64,000 nt of DNA from Rhodococcus gordoniae (GCF_001646655.1 NZ_LPZN01000004.1:92083-156082), one strand, 5' to 3'. Positions 7,973-16,903 are shown, counted from the first letter of the stretch. Numbers and translations: made by a program. Notes: a model not told the origin generated them from the letters alone.

Positions 7973-9423
7973 CGATCACCGGCCTGAACCACATCGACGG
8001 CAACTGGGTACCGGCGGCCTCCGGAGCGGTCTTCGAACGCCGCAACCCGGCCGACGAGACCGATCTGATCGGCACCTTCCCGGATTCCGACAGCGTCGAC
8101 GTCCGCAACGCCGTCGGCGCACTCGACAAGGCCGCGCCCGAATGGGCCGCCACCCCGCCGGAACGCCGCGCCGCGATCCTCGAAGCGGCCGCCGACCACC
8201 TCGCCGCGCGCTCGGCCGAACTCGTCGACGAACTGATCCGCGAGGAGGGCAAGACCCGCACCGAAGCGTCGATGGAGGTGAGCCGCACCCCCATGAACCT
8301 GCGCTTCTACGCGGGTGAAGCGCTGCGCGCCACCGGTGCGACCTTCCCGGCCCCCGGATCCACGACGATCTACACCGTGCGCGAACCGATCGGGATCGTC
8401 GGTGCCATCACACCGTGGAACTTCCCGCTCAACATCCCCTCCCGCAAGCTCGGGCCGGCGCTCGCCGCCGGCAACACGGTGCTGTTCAAGCCGTCCGAGA
8501 TCACCCCGCTGATGGGGCAGCGACTCGTCGAGGCCCTGCTCGCCGGTGGTCTGCCGCCCGGCGCGATCGCACTCGTCCAGGGCGACGGCAAGGCAGGCGC
8601 GGCCGTGTCCGGCGACGAACGGGTCGCGGCCGTGACCTTCACCGGCTCCACCGAGGTCGGACGCGCCATCCACCGCAGCGTCGGCCCCGACCGGCGCGTG
8701 CAGCTGGAGATGGGCGGCAAGAACCCCGTCGTCGTGCTGGCCGACGCCGACCTCGACGCCGCAGCCGCACTGATCGTCAAGGGCGCCTTCGGATTGTCGG
8801 GCCAGGCGTGCACCGGCACCAGCCGTGTCGTCGCCGTCGACGCAATCCACGACGAGTTGCTCGAGAAGGTCGCCGAACGCACCCGCGCCCTGCGGGTGGG
8901 ACCGGGTTCGGGTGCCGCCGTCGACCTCGGCCCGCTCGCGAGTCGCGGTCAGCTCGACAAGTTCCTCGAGTACGTCACCATCGGCACGGACGAAGGCGCA
9001 CGGCTCGTGTGCGGTGGCGCGCGATGCGACGACGATGCGCTGCGAGACGGATTCTTCGTGCGGCCCACAGTGTTCGCGGACACCGCACCGGGGATGCGCC
9101 TGCTCACCGACGAGATCTTCGGACCCGTGCTGGCCTTCCAGCGCGCCGGTTCCTTCGACGAAGCCCTCGCCCTGGCGAACGACACCGCCTTCGGGCTCAG
9201 CGCCTCCGTCGTCACCCGGAGCCTCTCGGACGCCCAGCGATTCGTCGCCGGATCGAGGACCGGACTCGTGAAGGTCAACCAGCCCACCACGGGAATGGCC
9301 ATGAACGCACCGTTCGGCGGTTACAAGCAGTCGAGCACGCAGACCTTCAAGGAACAGGCCGGCCCCACGCTCATGCAGTTCTACCAATCCGAGAAGACCG
9401 TCTACCTCGCCCCCGACGCCTGA
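7969..9423 (+). CDS. Aldehyde dehydrogenase family protein
   Basis: 484 residues. The fold is complete: N-terminal NAD region with the PWNFPLN motif, GSTEVGRAI in the cofactor loop, catalytic Glu in LEMGGKNP and catalytic Cys in GQACTGTSR. It oxidises an aldehyde to an acid with NAD(P)+. The start ATG overlaps the reductase stop as ATGA, so it is translated with the electron-transfer genes. In context it probably oxidises an aldehyde released by the oxygenase step, for example a semialdehyde from ring opening or N-dealkylation (inference). The closest broad class is the succinate/alpha-ketoglutarate semialdehyde-type ALDHs, but the substrate cannot be fixed from sequence. Confidence 0.92.
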   Translation: MTITGLNHIDGNWVPAASGAVFERRNPADETDLIGTFPDSDSVDVRNAVGALDKAAPEWAATPPERRAAILEAAADHLAARSAELVDELIREEGKTRTEASMEVSRTPMNLRFYAGEALRATGATFPAPGSTTIYTVREPIGIVGAITPWNFPLNIPSRKLGPALAAGNTVLFKPSEITPLMGQRLVEALLAGGLPPGAIALVQGDGKAGAAVSGDERVAAVTFTGSTEVGRAIHRSVGPDRRVQLEMGGKNPVVVLADADLDAAAALIVKGAFGLSGQACTGTSRVVAVDAIHDELLEKVAERTRALRVGPGSGAAVDLGPLASRGQLDKFLEYVTIGTDEGARLVCGGARCDDDALRDGFFVRPTVFADTAPGMRLLTDEIFGPVLAFQRAGSFDEALALANDTAFGLSASVVTRSLSDAQRFVAGSRTGLVKVNQPTTGMAMNAPFGGYKQSSTQTFKEQAGPTLMQFYQSEKTVYLAPDA

Positions 9424-9460
9424 CCGGCGAACACCCCTACACATGCCTGGAGGAAAGACC

Positions 9461-9817
9461 ATGGAGTTCAAACGAGTGGCCCGATCCGGGCAGGTGCCCG
9501 AAGGCATCGTCCGCCGGTTCTACGCCGACGACTACGAGTTCGCCGTCTCCCGGCTCGACGGCAAGGCGTACGCGACATCCAACTACTGCTCGCATCTCGA
9601 CTGCCTGCTCTCGTCCGGCAAGCTCGTCCAGGACGGCATCGGATGCTCCTGCCACGGAAGCGCGTTCGACCTCGAGACCGGTGAGCCGATCTGCCCTCCG
9701 GCCACCGAGCCGATCAAGACCTATCCGTGCGAGGAGCGCGACGGGGAGATCTTCGTCGGGATCGACCCCGCCGAGCCGCCGGAAGGACCGCGCCGACGCA
9801 GGATGCGGTCGGCATGA
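9461..9817 (+). CDS. Second Rieske [2Fe-2S] protein, disulfide-type
   Basis: 118 residues from the ATG at 9461, chosen because GGAGGAAAG lies directly upstream. The motif is C-x-H-x16-C-x2-H with two additional cysteines (CSHLDC and CSCHGSAFD). That arrangement matches bc1/b6f-type Rieske proteins, where the extra pair forms a disulfide and raises the potential. No signal peptide or membrane anchor is present, so it is soluble. It differs from the first Rieske protein of the operon and may serve a different partner or potential range. Its stop overlaps the next start (ATGA at 9814). Confidence 0.88.
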   Translation: MEFKRVARSGQVPEGIVRRFYADDYEFAVSRLDGKAYATSNYCSHLDCLLSSGKLVQDGIGCSCHGSAFDLETGEPICPPATEPIKTYPCEERDGEIFVGIDPAEPPEGPRRRRMRSA

Positions 9818-11412
9818 CCCGGCGCGCTGTACGACCGGCGACGCTCGCTACCGGGGGCATGGTCGCGTCGAGTCATCCGCTCGCGAGTCGGGCCGGGGTC
9901 CGCGTGCTCGAAGACGGTGGTAACGCCGTCGACGCGGCCCTGGCGATGGCGGCGGTCACGTGGCTGACCCTGCCCGGGCAATGCGGCATCGGTGGCGACG
10001 CCTTCGCCGTGGTGCGCGAACCGGACGGATCGGTGTGGACGGTCAACGGCAGTGGTTACGGACCCGACGGCGGCACACCGGATTTCTACCGGGAACACGG
10101 ACTCGGCGCGATCCCGCTCGACGGGGCGCTCGCCGTCGCCGTGCCCGGTGCGCCCGCCGCGCTGGCCGCACTGCACCGGCGGGGAGCGAGCAGGTCGCTG
10201 CCCGAACTGTGGGCACCGGCCGCCCGTCTCGCCGGAAGCGGCCTGCCCTGCTCGGCGAAGACTCGGACCGATGTGCAGACCGCCCTCCATGCGATCCGCG
10301 GCGACGCCGGACTCGCCTCGGTGTACACCCCGGGCGACCGTTTCCCGCGCGTCGGCGACATACTGCCGCAACCGGATCTGGCCCGCACCATCCGTGCTCT
10401 CGCCGACGATCCGGGATCGTTCTACACCGGCGCGCTCGCCGAACGCTGTGTGGCTACGCTGCAGGGGTGCGGAGCACCGTTCACCGGCGACGAATGGCAG
10501 GCCGGGGCGACAGTGGACGCGGAAGCACCGCTCACCGCCACCTATGCGGGGCACGTCGTGCACCAGACCCCGCTCCCGACGCCGGGATGGATGGTGCTGC
10601 ACCAGGCCGCCCTGTGCGACGGCGCACTCGGCACGCATCCCGTACTCGGGGCGGCATCGATCGACCGGATGGCCCGCGCGGCCACCCTCGCCTTCGAGGA
10701 CAGACTCCGCTGGTGTTCGTCGGACAACGACGGGGTCGCGCGGGTGCTCGACCCCGCGAATATCGCAGCGGGTCGCGCACGGATCGACGAGCGTGCACCG
10801 GCCGGGGCGTTCGCGGTCGCCGCCGGGGACACCACGTCGTTCGTCGCCGTGGACGCCGACGGGCGGGCGGTGTCGTTCATCCATTCGCTGGCGTTCACCT
10901 TCGGCGCGAAACTCACCGTGCCCGGCACCGGCATCGTGCTCAACAACCGGCTCGGTCGCGGTGCCTACCTGATCGACGGTCACCCCAACGAGGTTGCACC
11001 GCGCCGCAAGCCCCTGCACACACTCAACGCGTGGATCGTCACCGACTCGGCGGGCGAGCTGCGGCACGTCGGCAACACCCCCGGCGGCGACGGTCAGGTG
11101 CAGTGGAACATGCAGTTGCTGTCGCACCTGCTCGATCACGGTCTCGATCCCCAGGAGGCGGTCTCGGCGCCGCGCTTCACCGTCTTCCCCGGATCGGACG
11201 CCGACGTGCTCGGCGAACCGACCGCGTTGCGGATCGAAGGCGACGTCGCCGACGGTGTGTGCGACGAACTGCGCCGGCTCGGTCACCGGGTGGAGATGCT
11301 CGAACCACTGGGCGCCGACGGAAGCGCACAGGTGATCTCGATCGACGACCGCGGAGTGCTGTCCGGCGGCAGCGATCCACGACAGGAGGGGGTGGCGCTC
11401 GGTGTCCTCTGA
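9814..11412 (+). CDS. Gamma-glutamyltransferase-like Ntn hydrolase
   Basis: 532 residues, normal family length. The precursor has GGNAVDAALAMA near residue 35 and an autoprocessing site GDTTSF with candidate nucleophile T340, followed by PGTGIVLNNR and the oxyanion-side NTPGGDG. There is no signal peptide, unlike the periplasmic glutathione-degrading enzymes, so it acts in the cytoplasm. Family members hydrolyse or transfer gamma-glutamyl or related amide bonds after self-cleavage into two subunits. It overlaps both neighbours. In this operon it most likely cleaves an amide formed during breakdown of the substrate (inference). Confidence 0.88.
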   Translation: MTRRAVRPATLATGGMVASSHPLASRAGVRVLEDGGNAVDAALAMAAVTWLTLPGQCGIGGDAFAVVREPDGSVWTVNGSGYGPDGGTPDFYREHGLGAIPLDGALAVAVPGAPAALAALHRRGASRSLPELWAPAARLAGSGLPCSAKTRTDVQTALHAIRGDAGLASVYTPGDRFPRVGDILPQPDLARTIRALADDPGSFYTGALAERCVATLQGCGAPFTGDEWQAGATVDAEAPLTATYAGHVVHQTPLPTPGWMVLHQAALCDGALGTHPVLGAASIDRMARAATLAFEDRLRWCSSDNDGVARVLDPANIAAGRARIDERAPAGAFAVAAGDTTSFVAVDADGRAVSFIHSLAFTFGAKLTVPGTGIVLNNRLGRGAYLIDGHPNEVAPRRKPLHTLNAWIVTDSAGELRHVGNTPGGDGQVQWNMQLLSHLLDHGLDPQEAVSAPRFTVFPGSDADVLGEPTALRIEGDVADGVCDELRRLGHRVEMLEPLGADGSAQVISIDDRGVLSGGSDPRQEGVALGVL

Positions 11413-11860
11413 CATTGCTCCGCAACGGGTGTCCTCTGACATTGCTGCTGTCGCACCGCGTCCGCAGGGCCGGTACGTCCCCGCCGTACTGGCCGGCGAC
11501 ACCGTCCGCACGGCGGGCATGACGCCCCGGCGCGACGGCGAACTGATACTCACCGGGCGGGTCGGCGCGGAGGTCACCGTCGACGAGGCACGTGCCGCCG
11601 CGATCGTCGCGGTGGGCAACGCGCTGGCGGCGATCCGTGCGGCGCTGCCGGAGGGCACACCGTTCCGGCCGGTCGAGATGGTCGTCTACGTCGCGACCGC
11701 GCCCGGGTTCACCGACCTGTCGGTGGTCGCGGACGGCGCGTCGAACGTGATCGAACGCCAACTCGGTGTCGCCGCACTACCGGCACGCACCGCCGTCGGC
11801 GTCCACACCCTGCCCGGTGGAGCGCCGCTCGAGATCGCACTGACCGCCGTGTGCGGATAA
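11402..11860 (+). CDS. RidA/YjgF/TdcF-like protein (imine/enamine hydrolase family)
   Basis: 152 residues from a GTG overlapping the end of the preceding gene by 11 nt; a second in-frame GTG at 11429 begins a copy of the same 18-nt start sequence, so the shorter form (143 residues) is also possible. The RidA core is present: AGDTVRTAGMTPRRDG, the AIVAVGNALAAI helix and PARTAVGVHTLP with the Arg that contacts the substrate carboxylate in RidA. RidA proteins release ammonia from reactive imines and enamines. As last gene of the operon it supports a pathway producing such intermediates from a nitrogen compound. Confidence 0.87.
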   Translation: MSSDIAPQRVSSDIAAVAPRPQGRYVPAVLAGDTVRTAGMTPRRDGELILTGRVGAEVTVDEARAAAIVAVGNALAAIRAALPEGTPFRPVEMVVYVATAPGFTDLSVVADGASNVIERQLGVAALPARTAVGVHTLPGGAPLEIALTAVCG

Positions 11861-11881
11861 ACGGAGGCCACAACCGGGAAA

Positions 11882-11927
11882 CGAGGCTCACAACCCCGGT
11901 GGTCGGCCATCAGGGTTGTGAGCCTCG
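11882..11927. terminator. Long palindrome, probable bidirectional terminator
   Basis: A perfect 15-bp stem (11882-11896 with 11913-11927, arms CGAGGCTCACAACCC and its complement) encloses a 16-nt loop. It lies between the convergent RidA and DUF2231 genes. There is no clear T-run. A degenerate extra copy of the left arm (AGGCCACAAC) precedes it. A closely related palindrome occurs at 22551-22593. Confidence 0.6.
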
Positions 11928-11958
11928 ACTGTGGGTGGTCCACCTCGGCGACGAGCGC

Positions 11959-12534
11959 TCACCTCTTCGCGCCGATGTCCTCGAGTTCGGCTGCGAGATC
12001 GACACTCTCGGACGGTCGCTGCCACCGATACACTCCCCCGCCCTGGGCGTAGGAGAGGTGACCGCCGAGCGCGCCGCCGACACTTACGGCGCCGAGACCG
12101 ACCAGGGTCCACACCGTCCCCGTCCGGTCGTGCCGTGCGCGACGCGCGCGATAGGACGTCGCCATGCAGATCGCCCCGATCGCGTTGGATACAGCATGCA
12201 CCGCGCCGACCCTGCGCTGAGGAACATCGAGGGTGGAGAAGTCGGCGTATCCGGTGATCACGGTCGGAACGGCCGCGGCCAGTCCGAGGGCGACGAGTTT
12301 CCGGGACGCGTCCCGCTGGCCGGGCAGCGCATCCAATACGGCAGCGGAGATCCACGATCCGATCGGGACGGTGACGAGGAGGGGATGGACGGGGTGTCCG
12401 AGCCAGGAACCTCGGAGCAGGTCGTCGACGACGGAACCGTCGAGGACTCGCCGTATGCGCTGCGCGACGCGCTCGGCGGGCCGATCCACAGCGTCGAAGA
12501 ATTCGACGGCGCGCAGGAGTTCGTGCAGGTTCAT
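11959..12534 (-). CDS. DUF2231 membrane protein
   Basis: 191 residues from the ATG at 12534 (MNLHELL). Four hydrophobic segments are visible, with the DUF2231 signature LGHPVHPLLVTVPIGSW at about residue 45. DUF2231 proteins are small integral membrane proteins, sometimes fused to Rieske domains; their function is not established. The gene ends towards the RidA gene across the palindrome at 11882. No operon partner is evident. The start is not supported by a strong ribosome-binding site; upstream open reading to 12627 looks non-coding. Confidence 0.8.
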   Translation of the reverse strand: MNLHELLRAVEFFDAVDRPAERVAQRIRRVLDGSVVDDLLRGSWLGHPVHPLLVTVPIGSWISAAVLDALPGQRDASRKLVALGLAAAVPTVITGYADFSTLDVPQRRVGAVHAVSNAIGAICMATSYRARRARHDRTGTVWTLVGLGAVSVGGALGGHLSYAQGGGVYRWQRPSESVDLAAELEDIGAKR

Positions 12535-12664
12535 GATGGGGCGATACCCGTCGGCAGCAGATACGAATCGCCGGGTGACCGCGATGCGACGGCACCCTTC
12601 GATCGCTGACCATGACGAGGGCGGCATTCGTATTTCTGTCGTATCCCGAGGGCACCATGTGGCC

Positions 12665-13662
12665 GTGACCGAAAAGACCGTCGGGCTTCCCGAGGACTAT
12701 CCGCAATTCCTGGACGAACTCGAAGCACAGGTTCGTCGAGCGCGTCTACGGGCTACACGCGCCGCGAATACCGAACTGCTGATCCTGTATTGGACGCTCG
12801 GGCACTCCCTTCTCGAGCGTCAACATGTACACGGCTGGGGATCGAAGGTCGTCGACCAACTGGCCAGGGACCTGCGCTCCGAGTTTCCACACATGCGCGG
12901 TCTCTCGCGCCGCAATCTCTTCTACATGCGGTCCTTCTCGACAAGCTCGACAATCGAGAGCTTCGCGACTGGTACGCAGCTCGCGCAGCAGAACACGGGT
13001 GGTCGCGTCACGTTCTGACCATCAGATCGCCGGGCAGTTACATCGCCGTGTAGGTGCCGCACCGTCGAATTTTCCGGACCATCTTCCTCCACAGGACTCC
13101 GACCTCGCACAGCAACTCGTTCCGCGACCCGTACATCTTCGATTTCCTCGATCTCGACGAGCGGGCCGCGGAACGAGAACTCGAAGCGGCACTGATGACA
13201 CGCCTCGAACAGGTACTCCTCGAACTGGGGCACGGGTTCGCGTTCGTCGGCCGCCAGTACCACTTCACCGTCGACCACGACGACTTCTACATCGACCTGC
13301 TCTTCTTCAACTGGATTCAGTCGCGCTTCGTGGTGGTCGAGCTGAAGATCGGCCGGTTCGAGCCCGAATACGCCGGCAAACTCGGTTTCTACGTCTCCTG
13401 GGTGGACGAGAACCTGCGAGTCGCGGACCGGCACGCACCGACCATCGGGATCCTGCTGTGCGCGGGGCGCAACGACAACGTCGTGCGCTATTCGCTCGCG
13501 GGCACGACCGCTCCCTTGGCGGTTGCGAACTACACCTACGACACCCTGCCCGAACCCATCCGCGAACTCGTGCCTACCGACAGCGAACTCGCCGACGCGG
13601 TCGATGCGACCTGGGACGAGCTCACGCCGGACCGCACCGACGGAGACGATCCGCAGAGCTGA
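12665..13662 (+). pseudogene. YhcG/DUF1016-type PD-(D/E)xK nuclease, broken
   Basis: Three reading frames together recreate a DUF1016 protein. From a GTG at 12665 the N-terminal domain runs to NLFYMR (12931). It jumps directly into VLLDKLDNRELRDWYAARA in another frame, losing about 25-35 residues. A one-base loss near 13014-13017 moves it to DHQIAGQLHRR, and a one-base gain near 13118-13122 moves it to FRDPYIFDFLDL and the C-terminal nuclease core, which still carries FYIDLLF and VELKIG. The intact family includes E. coli YhcG, a putative structure-specific DNase. The catalytic half (13054-13662) remains open but lacks the N-terminal domain, so it is probably non-functional. Confidence 0.85.
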
Positions 13663-13695
13663 CACCGTTCGTCGGCAGCTCCGGACGCGGTACGA

Positions 13696-15948
13696 CTATT
13701 TCTCGTCGAGCGGTTTCGCTCCCAGTACGTCCTTGAGCAGTTCGATGGCGACTTCCTCCGGATCGCGACGCGTCGACGGATCGCCGGGTGTGGCGGCCTC
13801 GGCGAACATCTCCTCGACGTCCGCCTCCGTCATCTGCGACGGGTCGGGCGGCGGCGCGTCGTAGCCCGGCCCCGGATCGTCGGGGAGATCGGGGGCTTCG
13901 GGCGGCGGGATGTCGTCGACGTTCTCGACGGACGGACGTGTGAAGGTCGGGGCTGCGGAAGCGGAAGCGGTGGCCACCGGCCGCTGCGGTGCGGCGGAGG
14001 CTTCGGCGGGCACAGCCGGCGCGGCGTTCTTCGCCTGACTCGGCCGGGAGAAACGGGGCTGACCTGCGGGGCGCGAATTCTTCTCGGGCGCCTGGGTTCT
14101 GACGGGCGCCTCCGCAGCCGAACCGTGTACGCAGGTGACCTCGAACTCCCCACCGAAGACCTCGTGCAGCGCATCGGCGATGACTGCAGCGTTGCGCGGG
14201 TCGGCGAGTCGCTTCGCGAGCGGAGCGGAGTCGTGCACGAGCACGACGCGCGTGCCGTCGACCGAGCGCACGGTGGCGCCCGAGAGCATCACCTCGACGG
14301 TGCGGCTCCGTTCGCGGACCTTCGCGCGCACCTCCGACCACACGCCCCGCATCTGGGCTGCATCGGGACCGCTGGTCGCGCGGACAGGTTCGGGCTCGGG
14401 TTCGGGAGCAACCGGCTCCTCGATCTCGGGTGCAGGCGCGGGCGCGGGCGACGGAATCTCCTGCCCGACACCCTCGTCGGGCACACTCTGCGGCTGCGAC
14501 ACCTCCGGAACGACGGGAGGCGGCACCGCAGCGGGAGGCGGCGTCGGGGCAGATACCGACTGGGCCGGTTCAGGCTGCATCGGTGCCTGCGGGGCGGGGG
14601 CCTGCTGGACAGGGGTCTGCTGGGCAGAGGCTTCCGGTTGCGGCCGAGTGGCCTCGCGAGGCGGCGCGGCAGGCGGCACCTCGCTCACCCGGCGCTGGGA
14701 GGGTCGCTGGAAACGCGCTGCGGGCTCGTCGGGCGAGAGGGGCGGTGTGGCAGGGGCGGACACGGGCCTCGGTGCAGCATCTCCGGCCGGAGGCGCGACG
14801 ATACCCTGTTCGAGACGTTCGAGCCGTTGCAGCACAGCGGTTTCCGCATCGGATGCCGCGGGGAGCAGCATGCGCGCACACATCACCTCGAGCAGCAGTC
14901 GCGGCGACGTCGCCCCACGCATCTCGCCGAGCCCGGCGTGCACGATCTCGGCGTAGCGCGTGAGGGTGGCCGGACCCAGACGGGTCGCTTCGTCGCGCAT
15001 CCGCTCGAGGACGTCGCCGGGTGCGTCGACGAGCCCACGCTCGGCGGCATCGGGCACCGACTTCATGAGAATGAGGTCGCGGAGGCGTTCGAGCAGGTCG
15101 ACGGCGAAGCGACGCGGGTCGTGTCCGGCGTCCATGACCTTCTCGACGGTGCCGAACAGCCCCGCGCCGTCACCGGCCGCGAGCGAATCGACGGCCTCGT
15201 CGATGAGCGCCACGTCGGTGACGCCGAGCAGCGACAGGGCGCGGTCGTAGGTGACGCCTTCGGGTCCGGCGCCGGCGAGGAGCTGGTCCATCACCGACAG
15301 CGAGTCGCGGGGGGATCCGCCACCGGCGCGGATGACCAGCGGGTAGACCGCATCCTCGACCGGAATGTTCTCCTGGCCGCAGATCTGTTCGAGCAGCCCC
15401 CGCATCGCGGTGGGGGCGAGCAGCCGGAACGGGTAGTGGTGCGTGCGCGACCGGATGGTCGGCAGCACCTTCTCGGGCTCGGTGGTCGCGAAGACGAAGA
15501 TCAGGTGCTCCGGCGGCTCTTCCACGATCTTGAGCAGGGCATTGAAGCCCTGCGTGGTGACCATGTGCGCCTCGTCGATGATGAAGATGCGGTAGCGCGA
15601 CTCGGCGGGAGCGTAGAAGGCGCGGTCGCGGAGTTCGCGGGTGTCGTCGACACCGCCGTGGCTCGCGGCATCGAGTTCGGTGACGTCGAGATTGCCGCCG
15701 CCACCCGGCCCGAGCGACACGCACGACCGGCACGTACCGCAGGGCGTCGAGGTGGGGCCCGTCTCGCAGTTGAGCGAGCGGGCGAGGATACGGGCCGAGG
15801 ACGTCTTGCCGCATCCACGAGGACCCGAGAACAGGTAGGCGTGGTTGATGCGGCCTGTGTCGAGCGCCGTGCTGATGGGCACGGTGACGTGCTCCTGCCC
15901 CACCACCTCCGCGAAGGTCGCAGGTCGATACTTCCGGTACAGAGCCAC
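13696..15948 (-). CDS. dnaX: DNA polymerase III subunits gamma/tau
   Basis: 750 residues from the GTG at 15948 (VALYRKYRP, the invariant family start). Walker A GPRGCGKT is at 42-49, the zinc module at C61, C70, C73 and C76, the DEAH box in IIDEAHMV, and sensor 1 in FVFATTEPEKVLPTIRSR. A long Pro/Ala/Gln-rich linker follows the AAA+ and collar domains before the tau-type C-terminus. DnaX is the clamp-loader ATPase and binds the replicative polymerase. No obvious frameshift signal for a separate gamma form was noted. In M. tuberculosis this gene is next to the aminotransferase that here lies 6.7 kb away at 22622. Confidence 0.97.
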   Translation of the reverse strand: MALYRKYRPATFAEVVGQEHVTVPISTALDTGRINHAYLFSGPRGCGKTSSARILARSLNCETGPTSTPCGTCRSCVSLGPGGGGNLDVTELDAASHGGVDDTRELRDRAFYAPAESRYRIFIIDEAHMVTTQGFNALLKIVEEPPEHLIFVFATTEPEKVLPTIRSRTHHYPFRLLAPTAMRGLLEQICGQENIPVEDAVYPLVIRAGGGSPRDSLSVMDQLLAGAGPEGVTYDRALSLLGVTDVALIDEAVDSLAAGDGAGLFGTVEKVMDAGHDPRRFAVDLLERLRDLILMKSVPDAAERGLVDAPGDVLERMRDEATRLGPATLTRYAEIVHAGLGEMRGATSPRLLLEVMCARMLLPAASDAETAVLQRLERLEQGIVAPPAGDAAPRPVSAPATPPLSPDEPAARFQRPSQRRVSEVPPAAPPREATRPQPEASAQQTPVQQAPAPQAPMQPEPAQSVSAPTPPPAAVPPPVVPEVSQPQSVPDEGVGQEIPSPAPAPAPEIEEPVAPEPEPEPVRATSGPDAAQMRGVWSEVRAKVRERSRTVEVMLSGATVRSVDGTRVVLVHDSAPLAKRLADPRNAAVIADALHEVFGGEFEVTCVHGSAAEAPVRTQAPEKNSRPAGQPRFSRPSQAKNAAPAVPAEASAAPQRPVATASASAAPTFTRPSVENVDDIPPPEAPDLPDDPGPGYDAPPPDPSQMTEADVEEMFAEAATPGDPSTRRDPEEVAIELLKDVLGAKPLDEK

Positions 15949-16138
15949 GCGCCGAGCGTACCGGCGGCGGCCGACACGCACGGAGGTCGGTCCGCCGCCC
16001 TCTGTGGCCGAGACCACTCCCGCGTCGGGCGTATACCGAGATCCATCGCGCCTGACGCCCCGGCCCGGGCACGATCCACCCTGACGATCCCCGAGCTCGA
16101 GGACGAAGGAGTCGTCACGGTCGAGAAGGAGGGCGGGC

Positions 16139-16828
16139 TCAGCCGCGAGCGAAGAGGCGGATGCGCTGTTCGCGGCTGCGCTCGAGATGAGCACGCATGT
16201 GCTCACGGGCCGCGGACTCGTTCCGCGCCCGCAACGCGCCGAGGATCTGCGCGTGCTCCCGGTTGAGCAGATCGGGTTCGCCGTAGTTGGACGGCGGCCC
16301 GGAGTCGTAGATCCGCAGCTGGGTGGTCAGTCGCACGAGCAACGTCGTGATCGTCGTGTTGTGCGCGGCCTGCCACAGCGCCTCGTGGAACCGGAAGTTC
16401 CCGATGCGCACCGCGGCATCGTCGGTGGCGGAGCAGCACGAATCGTGCAGCCGCTCGAGCCGGGCCATGTCGAGATCGGTGTGCCGGACCGCCGCGGCGC
16501 CGGCCGCCTCGGATTCGAGCGCGACGCGCGCCGCATAGATCTCGATGACGTCCTCGGGAGTACCGGAACGCACCCGGAAGCCGCGGCTCGCCCGTTCGAG
16601 CAGACCGTCGTGCGCGAGCCAGTTGAGCGCCTCGCGGATGGGGGTGCGGGAGGCCCCGTAGGTCTCGCTGAGCTGGGTCTCGTGCAGAGCGGCGCCGCGC
16701 GGGAACTTCCCGGCGAGGATGTCCGAGCGCAGGCGCAGGTACTGCCTGGAGGTCTGGTCGTCGCGCCCGGTGGGCGGTTCGACGAGAAGCGAGCTCTCCA
16801 GCTCGGCCGTCGCGTCCTGCTCGGTCAT
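16139..16828 (-). CDS. GntR family regulator, FCD (FadR) subgroup
   Basis: 229 residues. A winged helix-turn-helix (ETYGASRTPIREALNWL) occupies residues 30-95. A helical FCD ligand domain follows, with metal-binding candidates in NFRFHEALW and the later REHAQIL and REHMRAHLE segments. Such regulators usually repress adjacent catabolic genes and release DNA on binding a small carboxylate or similar ligand. It diverges from the rhodanese-thiM operon over 125 nt that contain a GCGTATACGC palindrome, so control of that operon is likely. Confidence 0.9.
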   Translation of the reverse strand: MTEQDATAELESSLLVEPPTGRDDQTSRQYLRLRSDILAGKFPRGAALHETQLSETYGASRTPIREALNWLAHDGLLERASRGFRVRSGTPEDVIEIYAARVALESEAAGAAAVRHTDLDMARLERLHDSCCSATDDAAVRIGNFRFHEALWQAAHNTTITTLLVRLTTQLRIYDSGPPSNYGEPDLLNREHAQILGALRARNESAAREHMRAHLERSREQRIRLFARG

Positions 16829-16893
16829 CTACACCCTCCGTAGGCATGCCGGTTACGTGCGCCGATTATGCCACTGTCAACGTGCGAATACTT

Positions 16894-16903
16894 GCGTATA
16901 CGC
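16894..16903. promoter_or_regulatory. Candidate GntR operator palindrome
   Basis: GCGTATACGC is a perfect 10-bp palindrome, flanked as TTGCGTATACGCTA, in the 125-nt gap between the divergent gntR-type gene and the rhodanese gene. FCD-type GntR proteins often bind short palindromes with GTATAC-like cores. No experimental support; assigned from position and symmetry. Confidence 0.45.

Noticed and set aside
14125..16266. 713-codon open frame opposite dnaX
   Set aside because: High-GC shadow with no domain; dnaX on the other strand is certain.
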